Assembly (NCBI GenBank): GCA_039029935.1
Contig: JBCCFC010000238.1
Location: forward strand, 1-13,191
DNA: 13,191 nucleotides
Direction of reading: 5' to 3'
From: G039029935 sp039029935
Lineage (GTDB): Bacteria > Chloroflexota > Anaerolineae > Caldilineales > Caldilineaceae
A model generated the notes under the pieces. The model made no database searches. It worked only from the letters and a program-made list of their open reading frames with translations, and was not told the origin of the DNA. Position numbers and translations under genes: made by a program. Of this stretch, positions 6,945 through 13,191 are shown in pieces. The stretch's first letter is position 1; every line of letters starts with the position of its first letter.

Positions 6945-7057
6945 ATTCATGACTCTGCTGCAAAAAGGTTCAAATCACCCAAAAGTCTGACTTCTCACCA
7001 GTGGTGGAAATCATCAAATTCTACAGAAGTCGGACTTTTTTCAGCAGAGTCATTCAT
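6945..7057. mobile_element. MITE-like element or internally deleted IS, with target duplication
   Basis: The element is 101 bp (6951-7051), bounded by terminal inverted repeats GACTCTGCTGCAAAAAG (6951-6967) and CTTTTTTCAGCAGAGTC (7035-7051), 16 of 17 bases matching. It is flanked on both sides by ATTCAT (6945-6950 and 7052-7057), consistent with a 6-bp target duplication. A second pair, AAAAGTCTGACTTCT at 6981-6995 and its near complement at 7025-7039, makes most of the element self-complementary. It has no transposase, so it would need one supplied elsewhere in the genome. The terminal sequence suggests an IS4/IS5-like parent, a low-confidence assignment. Confidence 0.7.
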
Positions 7058-7195
7058 GATAGCTCATTATTTGGAAAGTCAATCCAATTTCTTGTTGTGG
7101 ATTACAATGCCCCTCATTTAACCGCTGACGCAATCAAAGAAGCGATGTTGCTTACCAAAGCTGCATTTAACGCTTCTCCTCACTCAAGTAATTAG
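7058..7195 (+). other. Unrecognised open-frame tail, possible gene remnant
   Basis: A plus-strand frame runs from the edge of the MITE-like element to TAG at 7193-7195 and reads as plausible protein, including LVVDYNAPHLTADAIKEAM and then a helical LLTKAAF. The only start in frame lies inside the mobile element, with no convincing ribosome site. This may be the 3' end of a gene cut by the insertion, or chance. I do not recognise the family. Confidence 0.25.
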
Positions 7196-7218
7196 AAAAT
7201 TGGCAGCGTGATGTAACC

Positions 7219-7267
7219 AGTAAAACAGATTGATTATCTGTGACGCAGGTAGCCAACCTGCGATACT
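7219..7267. repeat. 49-bp two-armed palindromic repeat, copy C
   Basis: This copy matches the two at 12042-12145 at 46 of 49 bases. The second arm CGCAGGT/ACCTGCG (loop AGCCA) and the outer AGTA/TACT ends are intact. The first arm is shortened to ACAGAT/ATCTGT by TC-to-AA changes, and its loop has one G-to-A change. It sits 12 bases beyond the stop of the acyl-CoA synthetase gene, between convergent genes, the usual setting for REP-like elements. Confidence 0.85.
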
Positions 7268-7278
7268 GACCTTTGTCC

Positions 7279-8835
7279 TCAAATCACCAACTGACTCCGC
7301 AACTCCGCCTTCTGCACCTTTCCAATCGCATTCCTGGGCAAGTCATCCACGAAAATCACGTCTCTGGGGGCTTTATAGCGCGCCAAATGCTGACGACAAT
7401 GCTCGATAATCGCCTGTTTTGCGGCCTCATCTGCGTTCAGTTCAGCCACATCCTGCACTGCTACTGGAATAATCACAGCCACAACACGCTCCCCCCACTC
7501 TTCATTGGGCAGGCCGACGACCGCGCTGGCAGCCACAAGTGAATGCTCGGTCAATACCAGTTCCACTTCGGGTGGATAGACGTTCAGTCCACCTGTGATA
7601 ATCAAATCTTTGGAACGACCTTTCAGGGTAAAATAGCCATCGGATTCACGCAACCCCAAGTCGCCTGTACGCAGCCAGCCATCGTTGGTGAAAGCATCTT
7701 TGGTTTTTTGTGGATCGCGCCAGTAGCCGCTGAACACGTGGGGGCCGCGTATCTGTACCTCGCCAACTTCATTATCGGGCAGTGGTTTCTCGGTTTCTTG
7801 ATCAACAATACGCACTTCGACAGTGGGCAGGGGCAAGCCTACCGAACCGACACGCCGCTCACCATGTAGTGGATTGGAAATGTTCATGCCCGTCTCGGTC
7901 ATGCCATAACGTTCGAGCAGTGTGTGTCCAAAGGTCTCTTGAAACTTGATAAAGAAGTCTTCGGGCAGGCGGTCCGAGCCAGAAGTAAGCAGACGCATGT
8001 GGCTGAGGTCATAGCTGGTGGCATCAGGGAAGTCGAGTAGGCGTTTGTGGATGGTGGGGACGGCCATGAGAACAGTGCAGCGGCGTTGGGTGAGCAGGTC
8101 GAGGGCGGGCTGGGTCTCAAATTTGGGCATCATTAGCGTGGTTGCGCCTGCATGGAGTGCGCCGTGCAGGGCGACGAGGAGACCATGTAGGTGGAAGATA
8201 GGCAGCACATGGAGCAGGATATCATCGTGCTGCCATCCCCATGCGGTTTGTAAGCCATCGAGGTTGGCGGTCAGGTTGCCATGCGTGAGTTGTGCGCCTT
8301 TGGGTCGTCCGGTTGTACCGCTGGTGTAGACAAGGAGCGCGATTTGAGCGGGATTGGCGGGCAGCGGTGGTGTAAACAGGGGCTGGTTGTTGGTTTGGTT
8401 GATGTGTGCCAGAAACGATGCGGAGGTAGTTTCGAGAAAAATGGTCTGTTCAATGGTGAGGATGGTCTCTACAATAGGCGTGAGCGTAGATTGGGTAGCG
8501 ACATCGGCAAAAAAGAGATGGGCATCGGCGTCGGTGAGAAAGTAGCTGAGTTCACTGGCCGGATAGCCGGGGTTGAGTGGCAGTGTGATTGCCCCCATGC
8601 GCATGATGGCAAGGTGCAGATAGAGAAAGGGTAGACATTTGGGCAGTTGCATGGCAACACGGTCGCCGGGTTGGATGCCTAATGTGTGGAGGTAGATCAT
8701 GGTCTGCTGGATGATGGTTTCCAGTTGGGCATAGGTGATGCGTTCGGGTGCAGCTATGTCGGGGTTGATAAATTCAACCGCAGTTTTGTCGGTAAATGTT
8801 TGGCAATTTTGTTGTAGCTTATTCAGAAAAAGCAT
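7279..8835 (-). CDS. Acyl-CoA synthetase of the AMP-binding family, malonyl-CoA synthetase (MatB/ACSF3)-like
   Basis: The 518-residue protein carries the full adenylate-forming enzyme signature: phosphate loop YTSGTTGRPKG at 170-180, YGMTET at 310-315, TGD at 390-392, the hinge region GRSKDLIITGGLNVYPPEVE, and catalytic Lys506 in PRNAIGK. It should activate a carboxylic acid with ATP and join it to CoA in the cytosol. The stretches HVLPIFHLHGL, MRLLTSGS (Arg281) and ERYGMTETGMNISNP closely resemble malonyl/methylmalonyl-CoA synthetases, in which an Arg in the SGS region binds the distal carboxylate. I therefore favour a dicarboxylate substrate but cannot exclude other short acids. The ATG lies 2 nt after the MATE stop, so the two are co-transcribed. 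It is the last gene of its operon and has normal family length. Confidence 0.88.
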   Translation of the reverse strand: MLFLNKLQQNCQTFTDKTAVEFINPDIAAPERITYAQLETIIQQTMIYLHTLGIQPGDRVAMQLPKCLPFLYLHLAIMRMGAITLPLNPGYPASELSYFLTDADAHLFFADVATQSTLTPIVETILTIEQTIFLETTSASFLAHINQTNNQPLFTPPLPANPAQIALLVYTSGTTGRPKGAQLTHGNLTANLDGLQTAWGWQHDDILLHVLPIFHLHGLLVALHGALHAGATTLMMPKFETQPALDLLTQRRCTVLMAVPTIHKRLLDFPDATSYDLSHMRLLTSGSDRLPEDFFIKFQETFGHTLLERYGMTETGMNISNPLHGERRVGSVGLPLPTVEVRIVDQETEKPLPDNEVGEVQIRGPHVFSGYWRDPQKTKDAFTNDGWLRTGDLGLRESDGYFTLKGRSKDLIITGGLNVYPPEVELVLTEHSLVAASAVVGLPNEEWGERVVAVIIPVAVQDVAELNADEAAKQAIIEHCRQHLARYKAPRDVIFVDDLPRNAIGKVQKAELRSQLVI

Positions 8836-8837
8836 GG

Positions 8838-10388
8838 CTAATGTTCCACCCAGTATCCATCGCGTCCAAAGAGGACGGTCACTTTGTGATTACTATCATT
8901 TTTGGTATAAACAACCTCATTTTTGAGGACCGTTTCCGTTGCAGTCGGTATTGCCATCAGTGGGGTGCGGACTTCACGCAAAAATTCCTGCTGCATATAG
9001 TCGTTGAGATGGCGTAGGTGTCGTCGATAGAGTTCGGTTTTGTGCAGTGCTACTTTTAACCAAACATTGGTGAGCCAGCGACCCAGCATCAGAAAACCGT
9101 CCAGCACAGAGCCAATCGCCAGTCCATACCAAATCCCTATTGACCCCATACCGAGTGGGAAGGCAAAGAAGTAGGCCAAGATCACTGTGATGGCTCCCTT
9201 TGTAAGAAGCGTACTAACCATCCCCGGCATGGTGTCGCCCGCGCCGCGTAAAGCACCGTTGGCCACCATGGCGATGCCGACAAATGGGAGCAGGACCGTG
9301 TTGATACGCATGTAGGCTGTTCCCGCCGACATAACGGTTGGGTGGGCAGAGGGGTCAAAGAGACGGATGATGGCTGGCGCAAAAATGACAATCGGCGTAG
9401 CCAGCACAATCATCACAACAACGCCCAACCCAATCGCCATGCTGCCCCGTTGACGCGCCTCTTCGGTCTGCCAGCTACCGATAGCATTGCCAACCAGACT
9501 CGTTGCGGCTACATTAATGCCCAACACTGGCATAAAGGCCAACGACTCGACCTGCATCCCAATCGAGAGAGCCGCAACACCAAAGGTGGCGATTTCGGTG
9601 GAGGTAACAAGACCAAAGACCAGTAGTCGTGACCCATTGCGAAAGACACCTTGCAGCCCCGATGGAAGGCCAATCGTGAAAATGTCACTAAAAGTCTGCC
9701 AGTGGGGGCGATAGGTGCCGGGTAAAATTTTGATGATGTTCTTGCCCGAATAGAAGAGAATCAGGACAGCAACTGCACCCAATCCCCGCGCAATCACGGT
9801 CCCCAAGGCAGCTCCGGTTAGCCCCATTGTCGGAATCGGCCCGACCCCAAAGATAAACAGATAGTTGAGCAGGATATTGATCACATTGATGGCAATCGTC
9901 AAAATCAGCGGCGTCACGGTGTCACCAGCCGCTTGCATCAGTCGGTTGCAAACCATGTTGAGGACCATGAAAGGTGTACCCAAAAAGAGGAGTTGCAAAT
10001 AGAGTGTCCCCATAACAACGGCCTCTTCATCGCCCCCTTGGTTGATCAACGAAAGCAATGGTTCGGCCAAGATCAAGCCCGATAGCAATAGCACAATGGA
10101 GAGTAGCACACCGGACGAGATGGCTTGACGAGTCACAAAGCTCATGCGTTTGGGGTCGCGTCCACCTCTAGCCTGTGCGACCAGCGGCATGGCTCCAGCA
10201 GAGACGGCAAGCAACATGACGAGCACCAACATGCGGATGGTCGTACTCATGCCGACAGCGGCGATAGCGATAGGTCCCAGACGACCAACCATGTAGACAT
10301 CAACGACATCGACAAGTGATTGGAGCAGATTGGTGAGCATGACGGGCAGTGCCAGCCGCCATACTTGTTTGAGTAGTTCAGTGTTCAT
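8838..10388 (-). CDS. MATE-family multidrug/toxin efflux transporter
   Basis: The first ~450 residues are a 12-helix MATE protein in two homologous halves. The opening VWRLALPVMLTNLLQSLVDVVDVYMVG is shown here by its parts: LALPVMLTNL and DVVDVYMVGRLG are the hallmark first helix and loop. The second half repeats the pattern with IGLPSGLQGVFRNGSRLL. MATE proteins export cationic drugs or metabolites using a sodium or proton gradient. Here the tail from about 451 to 516 is a hydrophilic cytosolic extension, longer than in typical members, with an Arg/His-rich helix and then a Thr/Val-rich stretch. Start ATG 10388 overlaps the kinase stop in an ATGA, and the stop lies 2 nt before the synthetase ATG. 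The exported substrate is unknown. Confidence 0.92.
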   Translation of the reverse strand: MNTELLKQVWRLALPVMLTNLLQSLVDVVDVYMVGRLGPIAIAAVGMSTTIRMLVLVMLLAVSAGAMPLVAQARGGRDPKRMSFVTRQAISSGVLLSIVLLLSGLILAEPLLSLINQGGDEEAVVMGTLYLQLLFLGTPFMVLNMVCNRLMQAAGDTVTPLILTIAINVINILLNYLFIFGVGPIPTMGLTGAALGTVIARGLGAVAVLILFYSGKNIIKILPGTYRPHWQTFSDIFTIGLPSGLQGVFRNGSRLLVFGLVTSTEIATFGVAALSIGMQVESLAFMPVLGINVAATSLVGNAIGSWQTEEARQRGSMAIGLGVVVMIVLATPIVIFAPAIIRLFDPSAHPTVMSAGTAYMRINTVLLPFVGIAMVANGALRGAGDTMPGMVSTLLTKGAITVILAYFFAFPLGMGSIGIWYGLAIGSVLDGFLMLGRWLTNVWLKVALHKTELYRRHLRHLNDYMQQEFLREVRTPLMAIPTATETVLKNEVVYTKNDSNHKVTVLFGRDGYWVEH

Positions 10389-11059
10389 CCAGTCACCGTC
10401 GTTTGCTGGACTTGTGCTAGAAATTCTGCCAAGCCAAAGCCCTCTTGTCGCAATATATGATAGTCCAATGTCACATGCGCTAATGCACGATACTGTTCTG
10501 TTCGTGCAGCAAGCAATTCACGATAGCCACAGGCCAATGCATCTTCTCGGCACTCACCCTGTTGCGGACGAAAATGATCACGCCACAATACAGGCGCGGG
10601 GTTAGCAATATAGGATTGGTACATGCGCTCCTGAACAAAATCAGGCGCATCCAGATAGACAATGGTGGTCAACTGCGACAGACGCTCTAACAGCACAGGC
10701 GATGTGTAGATCACACTCCCAGTTGTGTCAACGATAATGTTTTGGGTTGTGTCCTGTGGATTCTGCGCAAGCTCTGCCAGAATTTCTGTCATCACCGCCG
10801 TTTCATGGGCAAGATACTGTGCCTCACGTCCACGATAATGGCTCTCATAGGGTAAGCCCATCCACGCGCCTACATTAAACTTGGCATCAAACTTGGCATC
10901 AACCTGAGCGTCCCGGCTGTGATTTTGCCGTTCAATCGCCAGTCCTAATCGCTCGGCAATCAGCACATCACACGCAAACCGTCGAAACCCAGCCGCCTCC
11001 AACTGTCCAGACCAGTGGGATTTACCCACACCGGACATGCCGATAAAGGATAATCTCAT
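10385..11059 (-). CDS. Small P-loop kinase (shikimate/adenylate-kinase-like fold), function unknown
   Basis: The 224-residue cytosolic protein begins with a Walker A motif GMSGVGKS (7-14; Lys13, Ser14) right after the first beta strand. An early acidic residue follows in FACDVLIAERLG, where shikimate-kinase-like enzymes bind substrate. VDTTGSVIY at about 110-118 resembles their second substrate strand, and IVYLDAP at 133-139 is a typical fourth strand. A lid-like Arg-rich section follows around 145-175. I infer small-molecule phosphorylation, but the substrate cannot be named and the lid is not that of a true shikimate kinase. An exact 12-bp tandem duplication (10878-10901) makes DAKFDAKF at 54-61. 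The gene follows the ureohydrolase by 9 nt and overlaps the MATE start by 4 nt. No Shine-Dalgarno precedes it, consistent with coupling. Confidence 0.7.
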   Translation of the reverse strand: MRLSFIGMSGVGKSHWSGQLEAAGFRRFACDVLIAERLGLAIERQNHSRDAQVDAKFDAKFNVGAWMGLPYESHYRGREAQYLAHETAVMTEILAELAQNPQDTTQNIIVDTTGSVIYTSPVLLERLSQLTTIVYLDAPDFVQERMYQSYIANPAPVLWRDHFRPQQGECREDALACGYRELLAARTEQYRALAHVTLDYHILRQEGFGLAEFLAQVQQTTVTG

Positions 11060-11068
11060 TCTTATTTT

Positions 11069-12022
11069 TTAACCATTTTTCTTTGCATGTGCAATCAGCG
11101 ACATCATTTCATAGACCAGATTGGCTGCCAACAAACAGGTTGTCCCCGCTGGATCATAGGAAGGCATCACCTCGACCATATCATACCCCACAATGCGAGG
11201 GGCCAAACTGGTTAGTCCACGTAGCAGTTCTTGACATTGCGCACTGTTGAACCCACCGACTTCGGGTGTCCCTGTGCCGGGGGCAAAGGTTGGATCGACA
11301 AAATCAATGTCAAAACTAAGATAAATGGGACCCACGCCTACCTTGGCAAGAATCTGTTCAAGTGTAGCGGGAATCCCCTGACGATGCAGTTGTGGACCAT
11401 CCACCATCAACATGCCCTCATTTTCGGTCATCATATAATCGGCTTTGTCATAGAGCGAGCCACGTAGACCAACCTGGCAAGAGCGTTGCGGATCGATGAG
11501 GTTTTCCTCCAAGGCACGCCGGAAGGGTGTCCCATGTGTGTCTTTGCCATCAAAATAGCCATACCACAAATCGCTATGCGAATCAAAGTGAATCAGTCCA
11601 ACCGGGCCATGTTTGGCTGCCACCGCGCGTAAAATCGGCAACGACACAGAGTGGTCGCCACCCAGAAAAATCGGCGTAACCCCCTCATTGACAATCACCG
11701 CTGATACACCTTCGGTAATAAATTGGTGTGATTCTGGTAGATAGCCAGGGACGGTTTGTAAATCGCCATAATCAACACAGGAACAGTGGTCAAAGATCAC
11801 CACATCCAATGCGGGATTGTAGGGGCGTAATAGCAGCGACTGATCACGGATGCCACCCGGCCCAAAACGTGCGCCCACACGGTATGTGCCACCCGTGTCA
11901 AAGGGAACGCCGACAATGGCAATATCCACATCGGCAGATAGATCGGTGATATGGGGCAAACGCATAAAAGTGCGAATCCCAGAGTAGCGAGGATATTCCA
12001 TCGCACTGACTGGTTTGTACAT
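11069..12022 (-). CDS. Ureohydrolase: agmatinase/guanidinobutyrase-like
   Basis: I start at the ATG at 12022 (317 residues), which has AAGGAG at 12032-12037. The open frame extends upstream to 12079, but those codons fall within a palindromic repeat. The binuclear metal site is present: His124 (GGDHS), Asp147, His149 and Asp151 (FDSHSD), and Asp238 and Asp240 (SFDIDFVDP), plus Glu254 in GTGTPEVGG. The stretches HGTPFRRALEENLID and GPIYLSFDID, and the opening GIRTFMRLPH, resemble bacterial guanidinobutyrase/agmatinase proteins more than arginase. The reaction should be hydrolysis of a guanidino compound to an amine and urea; the guanidine-hydrolase branch is also possible. The usual DAH is DSH here, an uncommon but conservative change. 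No guanidine riboswitch is evident upstream. Confidence 0.88.
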   Translation of the reverse strand: MYKPVSAMEYPRYSGIRTFMRLPHITDLSADVDIAIVGVPFDTGGTYRVGARFGPGGIRDQSLLLRPYNPALDVVIFDHCSCVDYGDLQTVPGYLPESHQFITEGVSAVIVNEGVTPIFLGGDHSVSLPILRAVAAKHGPVGLIHFDSHSDLWYGYFDGKDTHGTPFRRALEENLIDPQRSCQVGLRGSLYDKADYMMTENEGMLMVDGPQLHRQGIPATLEQILAKVGVGPIYLSFDIDFVDPTFAPGTGTPEVGGFNSAQCQELLRGLTSLAPRIVGYDMVEVMPSYDPAGTTCLLAANLVYEMMSLIAHAKKNG

Positions 12023-12041
12023 TGTCAAAACTCCTTTGGTT

Positions 12042-12090
12042 AGTATCACAGATTGGTTATCTGTGACGCAGGTAGCCAACCTGCGATACT
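12042..12090. repeat. 49-bp two-armed palindromic repeat, copy A
   Basis: Outer ends AGTA and TACT pair. Inside lie TCACAGAT/ATCTGTGA with loop TGGTT (12046-12066), then CGCAGGT/ACCTGCG with loop AGCCA (12067-12085). Only one base is left unpaired outside the loops, giving a predicted three-way junction or cruciform. It lies 4 bases upstream of the ureohydrolase ribosome site, so it would be in that gene's leader if the operon is read from the glycosidase gene. Confidence 0.9.
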
Positions 12091-12096
12091 ATCGCC

Positions 12097-12145
12097 AGTA
12101 TCACAGATTGGTTATCTGTGACGCAGGTAGCCAACCTGCGATACT
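12097..12145. repeat. 49-bp two-armed palindromic repeat, copy B
   Basis: This is an exact copy of 12042-12090 in the same orientation, separated from it by six bases (ATCGCC). It ends 6 bases before the stop codon of the glycosidase-like gene. The perfect identity of A and B points to recent duplication or ongoing homogenisation. The pair may block read-through or set differential expression between the two flanking genes. Confidence 0.9.
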
Positions 12146-12151
12146 GTCTTA

Positions 12152-13024
12152 TTATTCGAGTAATTCCGCCATCGCAATTCCACGCTCTCCGGCAACACAA
12201 TAAAGCAGATAGGTGCGGCCATCTTCACGAAAAATCGCCGGATCACGCAACTCGCAGACAGGTTCTTGGCTGATGCCCCGCACAGAGGGGACGCGGGGTA
12301 AATTGCTGCCTTCATAGTCAAGTTCTGGTTCTAACATTACCTCGACATCAGAGACGACCCACTCATGCCAGTCGGGTCGCAGGTCGATGGTGGCGCACAG
12401 GATGCGCTCAGGGCAGTCGCCGACATCAGTATAAAATACGGTGAGCATGTGTCCGTCTAATTTGAGCGCGGCATGGCGCATGTTCATGCTAAAGAGCATC
12501 GGCCCCTTTTCAAAGTTGCTCAACCCATCACGTGAGCGATAGAAGAGGCCGGGCATGGCAAGGGCATACTCGTGGCCATCCCATTGAAAGACACGGAAAT
12601 AGGCGATGCCCAAGGTTTCCGCTCGGGCGACAAAGTGTAGCCCATCCTGCGAAAGAGCAACGCGTGTCTGTTGATTTGAGGCATAGGCGACGGTGTGTAT
12701 CTCTGAACCGTGATAGTAGAGCCGAATGCGTTGCTGCGCGTGGTCCACATGGACATCGGGCGAGGCGATATGCCCCGCAAAGTGGGAAGCTTCTTTGGGC
12801 AGGACACCTGGGCTGTGAACCGTCCAAGGACCTTCAAGGTCATCACTATAGGCAAGGCGGATATACTGGCCGTCGTGATGGGCAAAGTAGAGGTAATATT
12901 GCCCCAAGGGATTTACTACCCAATCGGGCACACGGATGAGTGAGGGGCCATTGATGTTGTCCCCCATGCGCTCGTCTAAGGCTGGATAGATGATGGGGTT
13001 GTTTTTAAATCGTTTAATCTGCAT
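12152..13024 (-). CDS. Five-bladed beta-propeller glycosidase-like protein (GH43/GH130-like), cytosolic
   Basis: The 290-residue protein starts KRFKNNPIIYP, the entry strand commonly seen in GH43/GH32/GH130-type beta-propellers. Repeated blade motifs follow: YYLYFAHHDG with IRLAYSDDLEGPW, then IRLYYHGSE with TRVALSQDGLHF, YALAMPGLFYRSRDG, LTVFYTDVGD, and finally ELRDPAIFREDGRTYLLYCVAG with IAMAEL. The lengths fit five blades. No signal peptide is visible, so it should act inside the cell, perhaps on imported oligosaccharides. I cannot place the catalytic acids with confidence, and a non-hydrolytic or phosphorylase role is possible. The start ATG has only a weak AGAGAT upstream. It precedes the ureohydrolase gene but is separated from it by two palindromic repeats. 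Confidence 0.72.
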   Translation of the reverse strand: MQIKRFKNNPIIYPALDERMGDNINGPSLIRVPDWVVNPLGQYYLYFAHHDGQYIRLAYSDDLEGPWTVHSPGVLPKEASHFAGHIASPDVHVDHAQQRIRLYYHGSEIHTVAYASNQQTRVALSQDGLHFVARAETLGIAYFRVFQWDGHEYALAMPGLFYRSRDGLSNFEKGPMLFSMNMRHAALKLDGHMLTVFYTDVGDCPERILCATIDLRPDWHEWVVSDVEVMLEPELDYEGSNLPRVPSVRGISQEPVCELRDPAIFREDGRTYLLYCVAGERGIAMAELLE

Positions 13025-13101
13025 AGTCGATCTCTGTTTTGGTTTTGATATGCGAACAATCGTCGCAACCCGCGTTCTTCTGTCACTGGTCCTGGCTAAA
13101 A

Positions 13102-13139
13102 GCTGACGGCTGATAGCTGATAGCTGATAGCTGATAGCT
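13102..13139. repeat. Tandem 7-bp repeat (GCTGATA), five units
   Basis: Four perfect GCTGATA units follow one degenerate GCTGACG and end in GCT. The array is flanked by AAAAGCT on the left and AGCTTTTTT on the right, so the ends can pair into a stem with a loop of about 31 nt. It lies upstream of the glycosidase-like gene, about 80 bases before its start, outside any gene. It is probably a slippage-prone microsatellite; a regulatory role is not shown. Confidence 0.85.
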
Positions 13140-13191
13140 TTTTTATTAACACAAATATGGAAGAGCGCAGATAGCGATATTTTTGTATTAT

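Noticed and set aside
7001..7195. 64-residue plus-strand open frame as an intact small gene
   Set aside because: Its ATG lies inside the MITE-like element and no ribosome site precedes it. Only the segment beyond the element could be ancient coding sequence, so I list that part as a possible remnant.
12023..12079. N-terminal extension of the ureohydrolase to the upstream ATG
   Set aside because: The extra 19 codons fall in repeat copy A and the ribosome site. The ATG at 12022 has AAGGAG at proper spacing and matches the usual family start.
12015..12203. 62-residue open frame through the tandem palindromic repeats
   Set aside because: The frame is open only because the 49-bp repeat lacks stops. 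It translates as a duplicated peptide and runs antisense to two genes.
13051..13067. TGCGA/TCGCA inverted repeat upstream of the glycosidase-like gene as an operator
   Set aside because: Five-bp arms with a 7-nt gap are expected by chance at this scale, and no regulator gene is adjacent.

Overview
This 13.2 kb window comes from a bacterium of moderate GC content. The lineage cannot be fixed from these genes. A member of the Chloroflexota or a similar environmental group is my weak guess, from the general look of the proteins and the many palindromic repeats. There are no RNA genes, no CRISPR array and no intact transposase.

Region 1 (43-2636, minus strand) is a tightly packed three-gene operon with the look of a defence island. 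A small protein with a PD-(D/E)XK-nuclease-like core overlaps an SMC/OLD-type AAA ATPase, which is followed after 3 nt by a DUF4435 protein with TOPRIM motifs. The ATPase/DUF4435 pair has the composition and order of the PARIS (AriA-AriB) anti-phage system. The extra first gene is not part of canonical PARIS.

Region 2 (2652-3189) is gene-poor. It holds the last ~30 codons of a dead enoyl-CoA hydratase gene and a 17-bp perfect inverted repeat.

Region 3 (3190-6881, plus strand) begins with an unusual predicted lipoprotein: two DUF4399 repeats, an acidic linker and a C-terminal cytochrome c domain. A ~160-nt leader with several stem-loops follows, then an OmpR/PhoB-type response regulator and a sensor histidine kinase whose genes overlap by one base. 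The kinase stop codon lies inside a 19-bp hairpin.

Region 4 (6882-7278) lies between convergent genes. It contains a 101-bp MITE-like element with a 6-bp target duplication, an unrecognised ORF tail, and one copy of a 49-bp two-armed palindromic repeat.

Region 5 (7279-13024, minus strand) reads, in transcription order: a cytosolic beta-propeller glycosidase-like protein; two copies of the 49-bp repeat; a ureohydrolase of the agmatinase/guanidinobutyrase type; a small P-loop kinase; a MATE-family transporter; and a malonyl-CoA-synthetase-like acyl-CoA synthetase. The last four are spaced 9, -4 and 2 nt apart and are probably one transcript. No single pathway obviously joins them.

The best candidates for undescribed biology are the three-gene PARIS-like operon, the DUF4399-cytochrome c fusion and the 49-bp repeat family predicted to fold as a three-way junction.
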